From Strigamia acuminata (taxonomy: Eukaryota; Arthropoda; Chilopoda; Geophilomorpha; Linotaeniidae), in the NCBI GenBank assembly GCA_949358305.1, contig OX442318.1, positions 11,888,517-11,952,516 on the forward strand: 64,000 nucleotides of DNA, in the 5' to 3' direction. Position numbers and translations under genes: made by a program. Below, one piece after another: positions 1-9,064 of this stretch. Position 1 is the first letter of the stretch, and every line of letters begins with the position of its first letter. The notes under the pieces were generated by a model. The model was not told the DNA's origin and did not search any database. It was given only the letters and a program-made list of their open reading frames with translations.

Positions 1-256
1 TGACGTGGTCGGTCGCGTTGGACGAACATTCTGTTGTACTCACCTGTACGACCAATGTAGCTGCTCATGGAGGCTGCAGCAGGCACATCTTCCTGCTACT
101 GAGCGTCACAATGGTGAATGGTGAGAGAAGCAGACTCAGCAGTTGTCTCTGCTGGCGCTCAGACCGTGGCAGACCTCCCTTGGCATGTCCTCACTCTTGG
201 CTCCCTCAGCAACGTCTCTCTCTCACCACACCACTCAGCTCCCTCCTCCCCTGCTA
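1..256 (+). repeat. Dispersed repeat, copy 1
   Basis: This stretch shares ordered blocks with 24781-25005: TGACGTGGTCGG, CATGGAGGCTG, a CACA-TGGTGAAT block and CCACTCAGCTCCC near the 3' end. The spacing is similar, so the two are members of one interspersed family. It begins at the window edge and may be truncated. No coding domain is recognisable in it. Confidence 0.55.
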
Positions 257-266
257 GGCCGGTCCA

Positions 267-418
267 GTGCTGGACTGGCCCGGCGGGCTACTGGGAGTTT
301 CCCGGTGGCCCGTGGCCGCTGCGGCCTGTCGCGGCCCGCTGTGGACTGTCCCGACTTCATTAATTGTGGCCCGGACACCCAGATTTCCCGGCAATAAATT
401 TGTTCCCAGTCCAGCCCT
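267..418 (-). repeat. SINE-family body fragment (no tRNA head)
   Basis: GC-rich block nearly identical to 40231-40360 (GTGCTGGAC, GGGAGTTTCCCGGTGGCCC, TTCATTAATTGTGGCCCGG, ATTTCCCGGCAATAAATTTG, CCAGTCCAGCCCTG). The 40-kb copy continues into a tRNA-like head, so this copy is 5'-truncated. A diverged third copy in the opposite orientation lies at 15121-15245. Confidence 0.6.
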
Positions 419-599
419 GGGCCGGTCCACTCCTCCGTGAGGGGGACGGCGGTGTGTGGAGTGACATAGGCCACAAGGGTGGCCAAACGATCACACTGTA
501 CCTGCGCAGTAGTGTGCGCAGTATTAAATTTTTGGGATATTAACATTGGAACTGCAAAGAGCTGATGATAAAACAAACAAATGCTCACACAGAAATAAA

Positions 600-1160
600 T
601 ACAGTCGAAACTCTTTATAACGAATCGCGATATAACGAATTATCGCTATAACGAATTATTGAAAATGACTTGGTTGGCCAGCCATAGAACACCATGTTAA
701 ATATTTTCGTTATAACGAATTTCGATATAACGAATTATTCGTTATAACGAACAAGTTTTCAGGTACACTGTAATACCAACAAGCCCTCGTTATAACGAAT
801 TTTCAAAACTGATCACATGACTGCCTATGTTAGGAACACATTTAGAAAAAATGAAAAATTTTGTGTTTTAAAATGGCTGCCAAATGAAAAGAAATTTTGA
901 TTTAGAACAAGTTGAACATTTTTAATGCCATTAACAATGGCAAGAAGCTACCAATTGTAGCAGTTGAGTTTAATTTGTCCCGTTTTAACAATTTCAACAG
1001 TTTTTAAGAATCGGGATAAAATTAATATGAGTTTATGAATAAATAATGTTGTTTATGATGAAATTTTATTTTTTTCAGCTAATTCGTTTTAACGAATTCT
1101 CGTTATAACGAATCGATTTGTCCGGTCCCTTGCGATTCGTTATAAAGAGTTTCGACTGTA
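600..1160. mobile_element. Pogo/Tc1-mariner-type MITE
   Basis: About 29-bp terminal inverted repeats (CAGTCGAAACTCTTTATAAC at the left, its complement at the right) are flanked by TA at 600-601 and 1159-1160. The motif TATAACGAA recurs inside in both orientations. No transposase is encoded, so it is non-autonomous. Related elements are at 6691-6748 and 48816-49245, and a lone end lies at about 31105-31119. Confidence 0.85.
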
Positions 1161-1461
1161 TTAAAATTTAAAATTACACAATTACAAAAATTTTAATTTG
1201 TAATTTTGATTTTAGACGGGATTTTTAAAGATTTGAAGTTTCACATTTATTATGTGGTCTGAAGTTTCACATTTATTATGTGGTCTGAAGCACACAATCG
1301 TATTTTTTACTGAAAAAATAAAATAAATGGCCTAAATAAGCACTTGAGTGTAAAAACTCCACTTTACTATTGTAAATTTTGCTCTTGTCCAACCTAATAA
1401 TTACATTGTAGCCTACCTGAATGATTTAATTGAATTTAAGCTACTTTTTTTTGTATTTTAG

Positions 1462-4400
1462 TATGCAGACATAACTTGATTTTCTACCTAGACAACCATA
1501 CGCAACTCACAACAGTATTGAATATGTATAATTATACCAAAGTGATAGAAGCCATAACTTTTAAACGAGTAAGCAAACAAAGCCAAAATAGAAATTGGAC
1601 AAAATCACAAAAATCATTGATCCTGTTTCTTTCTGCAGGGAACAAAATCTTATTCTAATAAGTTTCAAACTCGAGAGACATACACAGCTTACGCTATGGC
1701 AACTAAATTAATAAATAGTACGGAGTATTTTTTTTCAATTTTATTACACGTAGGTTTTGTGTTAACATTAAATAGCAAAACTGATTATCCCATTCAGATG
1801 AAAAATTACCGCTTGGTCCTGAATCCCAGTTACAAGTAAAAGAAAAAGAAGGACCTCGAAATCATAGTGTGGTAGTTGTAGTAAGTATGAATGCGTAGAT
1901 AGAAACAGAAAATAACGAGGAGAATAGTGTCTAAGAATTATGATGGAAAAGTCAGAACTAATGAGTTCTCATACTCGAATGCTATCTTTTTATTCGTCTC
2001 TGAAAATAAAAATATGCTGTCATTCTTTCCCAAATTGACTAATCTACATACAGTATATTCTTATCATTCCCATTACAGGTGACCATTACTGCAAAAGCAT
2101 ACAATCCAACTATCACTATAGTACCAACACTAGATAATCATCTAGCAGAAAAATATAAAGAAAATATATTTGCTTTTACTGCCAAAAAAGTAAGATGATT
2201 ATTAATATTGTAGTGTTATGAATAAATTTATTTACAAAACATCCTAATATTAAAATGGCATTTCAACCTACCGGTAACCTAACTTTTCCTAATCCAAACT
2301 CAGGATACTTTTACCTTTTGCCTTTACCTTCCAATAGACAAAATGAAATTTCCCCCATTCGAATAATATCATCACTTAACCTTTGTTTTTAGTACACATT
2401 TGTGAATAGAAGATTGCATCCTTGTGTGGACATCTCTACTATGGAAAAATGTTACGCGGATTGTTACTTACAAGCAATTAATCAACGAAATTTTACTTGC
2501 CAGTATGTTATTTGTCTATTCTTGCACTAGGTTAGCACAGTGCTCTTCAGAACAGCTGTGTGGTCCGGACAGGTTTGCCGGACCCAACCCATACTTAGCA
2601 ATGTTAAATTCTCTCTTCCATCTGGATAGCTCGTTAGTACAAACAACTTTCAAGGACCTGTCCTATGTCCGGGCTACACAGAATAAACTGTTGTCACGGT
2701 CTTGGCTTATGACAGTAGAAATTTTAAAAATTTTGAGCACATTTTGCGGCATTTGCCTGATTTTTCAGGGTGCCGTCAGAACGGCCAATGACCGAAGGGC
2801 GAATTTCGCCATAATGATTAATGGTACGTAATTTGCGTAATCAGCAAATTGTAAATTGTAAAAGTAAATTGTAAAAAACAAATGAATTAAGTCAAAACAT
2901 GGCAATTAAATAATACAAGCAATTGTGATCAACAGTTACAACATTTCATAACAACATAAGTCTTAAATAGCCCATTTGAGATCTAATCAATCAGCAATTA
3001 CAAATGGGACATCAACTAATATATTTATACACAGATGATGTGTATTTCTACGTAGACGCGCTTTATACAGTATAACATGGATAGAAAAGACAACATCACT
3101 CAATATGCAATATACCGCAATGTCCTCAATACGCTATACCGGAAACACGTATTTAAAGTGAACACTAAATCAGTTATCCCATCATTTGCCAATAGTATTA
3201 ACCTTCCCACAGCCATGGCTGGTTACTACACATGTGCAGCTATGGTCGGTCATTTCTGTCTTCTTTTCAAAAATCCTTCTGCACATGTGTACAATCACAT
3301 TTTTCCTGGTGCAATCGCATTTTTCCTGGCAGTAGCACATGTTTTAGAACAAATTTTAATACACCACCTAGTGCAAACAGATGTATACGGCGCTCCCATT
3401 AAGGGTGTTTTATGTTATAAATATTAAATATTCTTAATAATAATTGAAAAACAATTCGTATTTAGACATTAAAAAAAAAGAAAAAAAGGTTTTTGAGAAA
3501 TAAAAGTAAACCTCCTTAATTAATTTTTAGGAAAAAAAGAATTAGTTATTTTGAACTTCTGTAATTTTTTTGACCCACCATGGCTATGGAAAGGTTAAGA
3601 AAAAAGTAAATCACTTTGTGACGGTTATAAAACCGTATTATCCAATGTTCACACTAGATGGCGCTGTTTATCTAACGCGCGCAGTTTAAACTCGATAAAG
3701 TTACGAGTTATATTAATTAATTAATATAAACGTTGCGAATAAAATATACAGTATTTTATTAGACTCCACAAAGTATTATTTACTTGAGATATTGATTCAA
3801 TCGAATCAGTATCCTGTTATACTTACCTTTTGAAGAGGACCAATAGGACTCTTCTGGACCCAGTTCAATATTAGGTCCGGACTAGTGATCCACGAATCCA
3901 TGGATTCTGACGTCTGATTGGCTGTCGCTAATCTGATTGTTCTCTAGAACTATATAAGCTCTGGTTTTCACTAGCGCGACCCCCTTGGCCTGAATGAATA
4001 TTGTTGTATTGCATTGTTGTTATCGTATGATCTCACTTTCTCTCACGACACATCGGGCCTCCTCAGCTCTCAATGGATATGTATTATTACTATCACGTTA
4101 TTGCTTGTTGTAGGGCCCATCTGGGAAGGCTAACTCCAGTAGACATGTTTCACACATGAAATGGCCCCGTAGCGCTAGCTTGCTGTTCCAAGGGACAGTT
4201 AGATTTCGTACGGTGGCTTAGTAAATCGTTCATGCACGGGATTGATTAACACCGTTAAACAAATATCAAATTATATGATCGGTGATAGTCGCATCTATCT
4301 GCGCGATTCTCCGATCATCGGTCAGATGCTCTGCCAGAGCACATATACGGGAAGTCGAACCCGTTTAACAAATATGGGCAAACTGTTTTCCCAGGGTTCC

Positions 4401-6167
4401 GATGCAGTGCATTGGCCCTTCCGTTAAATAGGCAAGACTTGCCTGAGGTCGGTAAAAGGCCTATTCATAGGCGACACACCGGGTTGGTAGCCCGTGAGCA
4501 ATTGCATTCATACTTTGCGCAAAACAAATACTCGGGTATCGGTAATGCCGATCTGGTAGTCCCCCAGGAACTGTTTACCCAGTGGTTGGTACCACTGAAA
4601 GCGACTTAACGCAGAAAACAAATACCCGGCGCTTGATCACGAGGTCTTGTCGTCGTAAGGCATGCTGGCGGATGGAGCTTCAACAACTCCCGCGATGGTC
4701 CCCTCGACCGTCGTGACTGTCCCCGCCCAAAAGATAACAATATAACAATTCATTTGTTATATTACACTAATAATAATGCTTGTTGATTTGAATACGGAAT
4801 ATTCTAATGAATATTCCCGACTAAATACGAAGGACTCTTCGTATTAATAGATATCCGAGCTACGGGACCGAATACGTCTCCGTATCGCTAACTGTGACGA
4901 TGCCGCAAAGTCAGCCGCACCACTCGAACAGCATCGCCCGGATCCTCAACCAGTGTAGCCGCCGTTACACTTATCCAGAACCCCAACTCCAGTTGTAATG
5001 TTAATAAACATGTAATATATCACACTAAAATCGTAAGTTATTATATTTGATCACATATTCACGTTGTACAGGCTTCCGTAGCTTATCTCGGTTAGGTTAT
5101 TTCTAGATTTAGAAATGTCTTGTTTATTTACAAAACAACCTGAAATTAAAATGGCATTCTAAGCTAGCCTAACTTTTCCTAATCCGAACTCCTCTTGTAA
5201 ACACAAAATAATAATTCAGGATGCTTTTACATGACAACAGACATTTCAAACCAAAGCAATTTCCCCCATCCGAATAAAATCATCACTTAACCTTTATTTT
5301 TAGTACACATTTGTGAATAGAAGATTGCATCCTTGTGTGGACATCTCTGCTATGGAAAAATGTCACGCGGATTGTTACTTACAAGCAATTAATCAACGAA
5401 ATTTTACTTGCCAGTATGTTATTTGTCTATTCTTTCATTAGGTTAGCACAGTGCTCTTCGGAACAGCTGTGTGGTCCGGACTAGGGTTGAGAATGGGACC
5501 AATTTTTGGGTCCCAAAATTTCGAATTTTTTGGGTCTTGACCCATCCTGGGTCCCAAATAAAATAAAGTCTGGATTTTCACTTATCTGGAAAACTGTGAT
5601 CATGTAAACATGGTAAATATTATAAAACTCGCACAATTTTAACTAAAAGTGACAATGATTCTATAAATTCATGGTTTTAATGACACCTTACAAAAATAAT
5701 TATGTTGATCAATAGCGTATTCAGGAAAAAGTAGATCACTTATTAAGATTTGTACCTTTTCCAAAAAGATCCCTTAATTCATACTTATACGAGCATAATT
5801 TAATTTCAGATTACCATTTCTGCCTAAAATGCAGGAAAATGAATGTGTGGCTGATGAATTATCATGCAATTACACCAAACAAACTACTGAAGTAGGATGG
5901 CAAGTTAATCCTCATTATACCTGCAATTGTGCGAGAGAATGTGTAAAGGTTACATTCACTTCTCACTATTATTACACTGATCAGTACACAAAAACCAGCA
6001 GTTTTTATTTCTTATTCAGTAGAATACTTGAATTAACAGAATATTTTTGTTTTAACTTTATATCATTGATGTGTAACATTGGCGGCTACATAAGCTTTTA
6101 CATTGGAATATCTTGTATTGAAATTATTGAATCCACTATTTCAAACACTAAATTGGTTATCAAATAG
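1462..6167 (+). CDS. DEG/ENaC sodium-channel-like gene A (partial model)
   Basis: Encodes parts of an amiloride-sensitive DEG/ENaC (pickpocket-type) cation-channel subunit, a plasma-membrane protein with two membrane segments and a Cys-rich extracellular domain. Supported exons: 1462-1568, one from 1639 (end uncertain, near 1837), 2079-2189, 2393-2502 and 5810-6167. The 110-nt exon at 2393 carries HPCVD, EKCYADCY and FTC and ends with a GTATGT donor in phase 2. The last exon begins with LPFLPK, has the Cys pattern YTCNCARECVKVTF, and ends with a TM2 region containing MCNIGGYISFYIGIS, matching the family's GG...G.S motif before the short tail. No N-terminal cytoplasmic segment or TM1 is seen upstream, and the join from the second exon to 2079 could not be made in frame. 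Exon 2393-2502 is duplicated at 5304-5413, so either may be used. It may be a pseudogene. Confidence 0.6.
2221..2571 (+). repeat. Segmental duplication, upstream copy (carries a DEG/ENaC exon)
   Basis: The intron flank, the 110-nt exon 2393-2502 and about 70 bp of the following intron are repeated at 5125-5481. The copies have nearly identical exons and moderately diverged intron flanks. Similarity stops just after GTGTGGTCCGGAC in both. Confidence 0.85.
3077..3427 (+). CDS. Hypothetical 116-residue hydrophobic protein or exon
   Basis: Open frame starting MDRKDNITQYAIYRN with hydrophobic stretches (AMAGYYTCAAMVGHFCLLF and FPGAIAFFLAVAHVL) that could be membrane segments, ending LCYKY. An acceptor-like TTTATACAG lies just upstream, so it could be a terminal exon or a captured gene fragment. 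I do not recognise the family; a peroxisomal/TMEM135-type membrane protein is only a weak thought. It sits inside the duplicated DEG/ENaC interval, downstream of the first exon copy. Confidence 0.3.
   Translation: MDRKDNITQYAIYRNVLNTLYRKHVFKVNTKSVIPSFANSINLPTAMAGYYTCAAMVGHFCLLFKNPSAHVYNHIFPGAIAFFLAVAHVLEQILIHHLVQTDVYGAPIKGVLCYKY
3640..5075 (+). mobile_element. Probable solo LTR or other transposable element, structured and GC-richer
   Basis: A compositionally distinct block separates the two copies of the DEG/ENaC exon. It has a TATA-like CTATATAAGC near 3950 and an AATAAA signal near 4995, as an LTR or short retroelement would. In between are several hairpins (for example GATCGG.../...CCGATC near 4278-4322) and four spaced AACAAATA motifs (about 4258, 4368, 4523, 4616). 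No coding domain and no clear terminal repeats or target duplication were found, so the ends are approximate. Confidence 0.4.
5125..5481 (+). repeat. Segmental duplication, downstream copy (duplicated DEG/ENaC exon 5304-5413)
   Basis: Second copy of 2221-2571. The exon keeps its AG acceptor, 110-nt length, open frame and GTATGT donor, and could be spliced to 5810. Just after the shared end, unrelated sequence starts (GGGTTGAGAATGGGACC), which suggests a later insertion or the duplication breakpoint. Confidence 0.85.
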
Positions 6168-6690
6168 CTAACTACTACAGAAAGAAGAAAACTCCTTTTG
6201 AAAAACATGTCATGAATAAATGTAAAGAATTATGGAAGGTCACAACTAATGGCAGTTCCCAAAGTGCCTCGCCGCAATCTAAGACTACTGTAAAAATTAG
6301 AAAATTTGTCATATTGTGTTCTTTCCTGTCAAGTTGCTATTTTACATACTGTCGAATCATGACTTACATTCATTATCCCGTATACATGACCATTGAACTT
6401 ACTCAAGATCGATTTATCCAAATTCCAAATGTTGCTGTATGCAGTTATCCCGATGAAATACTACAGGAAATGGAAAATATGACGATGTACAAAAATCTCA
6501 GTGTTAATCGTGCTGAAAATGTCGACTTTTTAGAGCTTCTTGATTTGCCATCAAAATATGCAAATGACACAAATAAATTATGGAAAGCAACAGGTGATAT
6601 GGAAAACACTAGTATAAATAACTAAATATCCAATGCCTGCATGAGATTGCCTCTTCTGTGTAATGTTATGTGTTAATTTTAATTCCTAGG

Positions 6691-6748
6691 TACAGTCGAA
6701 ACCCTTTATAACGAATCGTGATTCGTTTTATAAAGAGTTTCGACTGTA
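6691..6748. mobile_element. Minimal pogo-type MITE (hairpin remnant)
   Basis: 58-bp near-perfect palindrome made almost only of the two inverted ends seen at 600-1160, flanked by TA. It lies in an intron of DEG/ENaC gene B and is an extreme internal-deletion derivative. Confidence 0.8.
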
Positions 6749-7429
6749 TTTGTAAGTCATATTTGCAATGACAATATTTAACATGCTTCGATAATGTGAT
6801 CTGGGATTGTGCCAAATAACAAGATTTTTAATTTCAGATTACAGCAAAAGCTGTCTTGTCAGAGACTGTAGCAGTTTTTAAACCTAGATTTGGAAACATG
6901 TCCTATTTGGATACTGTATTTGGAAGATGTATCAAAATACAATCCGGTAATTCCTGTAAAATCTTCTAAAAATGAAAAAAGATATACACACTAGTAACTT
7001 GCCGTTGGTTTCAATTCAAATAAGTCTCCTCAATTCACAAAAGTGTCTTGTATGTTTTAATTTATTGTTGTACTTTCAGATACCATGGAATATCATCCAT
7101 CGACCGCATTAACAACCCTAGTTTACGCTCAAAATAAAAAAGAAGTCCAATTTTCAGTAATTCACATAAATAAATAGTTGATTTTGGCATAAAATTAATG
7201 TTTGAGGTTTAAGCAAATTTTAAAAATTATTGAAATTGTAACATCCAATTACTGTAACTTACATGTCAGTCCAGATATCTTGTTATGAATCGAATATTGT
7301 GCTAACTTCAACTTAAAATTGGATTCCAAAATTTAAATACAATCCATTGAAAACTGTATTTTTCTAGATTTACTTAATGAAAACACAAGAAAGAATTAAC
7401 TTTAAAATTACCGAAAAGCAACCACGCGA

Positions 7430-7646
7430 CCTACATCTAGCGCGACACGATCTACCGCGACAATCTGTCCCAAAAAAATGGTTTTTACATAAAAAAAACC
7501 AGTAAGGTTAGGTTCGCGGGCGGTCAAGGGGGGGCGCAGCCCTCCCTTGTTAGCCCTTCTTAGGAATTAGACAAAGAAAAACGTAGTCGCAGTTTCAAAA
7601 GTCGCGGTAGATCGTGTCGCGGTAAGATTTTGTCGCGCTAGATGAC
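7430..7646. mobile_element. MITE with CATCTAGCGCGACA ends
   Basis: Inverted ends CATCTAGCGCGACA and TGTCGCGCTAGATG enclose a core with CTCCCTTGTTAGCCCTTCTT. The reverse complement of that core recurs at about 62935-62995 inside a second element with related GCGACAC ends. Intronic in DEG/ENaC gene B. Confidence 0.65.
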
Positions 7647-7762
7647 ATGCCCCAAATAAACAGCAGGCACACTCATAAAGTCATTTAAACATGTTTGTAT
7701 TTTCTAAAATTGACTAAATGTAAAATTTCACATGTACAATGTTAGATTAAAACTGGTTAAAA

Positions 7763-7912
7763 AATTTGAATAACAAAACTTATTTAACTGCAAATTTGAA
7801 TAACAAACTTATTTAATTGCAAATTTGAATAACAAAACATATTTAACTTCAAATTTGAATAACAAAACATATTTAACTTCAAATTTGAATAACAAAACAT
7901 GATTAACTGCAA
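7763..7912. repeat. Tandem repeat, about 33-bp unit, about 4-5 copies
   Basis: Repeats of AAATTTGAATAACAAAAC followed by an ATTTAAC stretch. It lies in the intron before exon 8007 of DEG/ENaC gene B. Confidence 0.75.
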
Positions 7913-8130
7913 TTTTAAACATGCTGTTTGGATAAAATAAGCAATAAACAATAATTGTAGCTTGTTTGTGAAAAAAGTTTCTTTTTAAAATTTCTGTGTA
8001 TTGCAGATCCACAAATTGAACACTAGGGCAAATCCATGTGTATCATTAACTGAATTTAACTTGTGCGAAAAGAAGTGCTTTGAAATCAAACTAATGGAGG
8101 AAAACATTCAGTGCAGATATGGTCATATTC

Positions 8131-8541
8131 TTACCGTATTACCCCGCATATTGCCGCATGTCGGTATTGGGAGAGTATTACCGGCATGCCGATAAACCCC
8201 GTTTTTAATGGCATGCCGGTGGAAGTGAGTACAAATTTTTTTTTTACTTTCTAGCCCAAACATGCTTAAAATGGATATTTACTTGTCCAATACATAGGAA
8301 ATGGGCCTAAATTTCGATCAATTGTCCATAAAATTTAGTTGTAATCTTCAGAATACCAAGAAAACTTAAACTTTAGACCCAAATTTTAACATAATTATTC
8401 ATCTGGCCTCTTTTCAACAAAAAAAAACAAAAAATCAATTGTTTCACTTATACCGGCATGCCGGTATAGACTTTTTTGGCTCAATTTTAAAATGGTCATA
8501 AACCCATGACCAACGGCATGCCGCAATAAGCGGGGTAATAA
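8131..8541. mobile_element. MITE, TTACCGTATTACCCCGC family
   Basis: Ends TTACCGTATTACCCCGC and GCGGGGTAATAAG are inverted. The interior has several GCATGCCGGTAT-type palindromes (8184, 8211, 8455). It begins 14 bp after exon 8007-8116 of DEG/ENaC gene B. Relatives are at 60646-60895 and a decayed one at about 38430-38700. Confidence 0.75.
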
Positions 8542-8562
8542 GCTACTATTCTACATACAATG

Positions 8563-8763
8563 TGTTAGATTCTGATGATAAATTGGTTAAGTGTAATATG
8601 ATGGTTGTAACAATATGCCATGGCTGGTAATTGTTTGTAAACTAGCCATGGCAACACATACATTCTGGAATTCAGTCGTGAGCGACAGTTCAATAAATGA
8701 AGAAGTTGAGTGCATTCTTCCTATCCAAATCTAGAGTTGTGTATCATTTATAAGGATTTATCA
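8563..8763 (+). repeat. 5' LTR (201 bp)
   Basis: Begins TGTTAGATTC and ends GGATTTATCA. It contains CAATAAATGA as a possible polyadenylation signal. The primer-binding site should start at or near 8764 (GTGGTATCCACG); the matching tRNA could not be named. Confidence 0.95.
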
Positions 8764-9064
8764 GTGGTATCCACGATAATAGGACAGTGGTAAACCATGC
8801 TGTGGTTTAGTGGGCAATTGGAAGTTGTTTGTGCATGGGAAGCCAGCAAATTGTGAGTTTTTTTGCGTACCTTTTTTTTTTACGATTGATGAGTGCCGCG
8901 TCGGCGAGTCGACGTTCGGGCGGAGCTTTGGACTCTTATTGGTGGCGTGCGGCGTGTGAGCCGTCGGCGACGTCGTGTAGACGTGCGCAAGGGAGATTTC
9001 GACGTCGAGACGAACATCGGGCCTACGTGATCGAACACGGGTCGTCGAACACGAGGTTTATCGG

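Noticed and set aside
3077-3427. Firm assignment to the TMEM135 or PXMP4 families
   Set aside because: Only general hydrophobicity supports it; no signature motif could be matched by eye.
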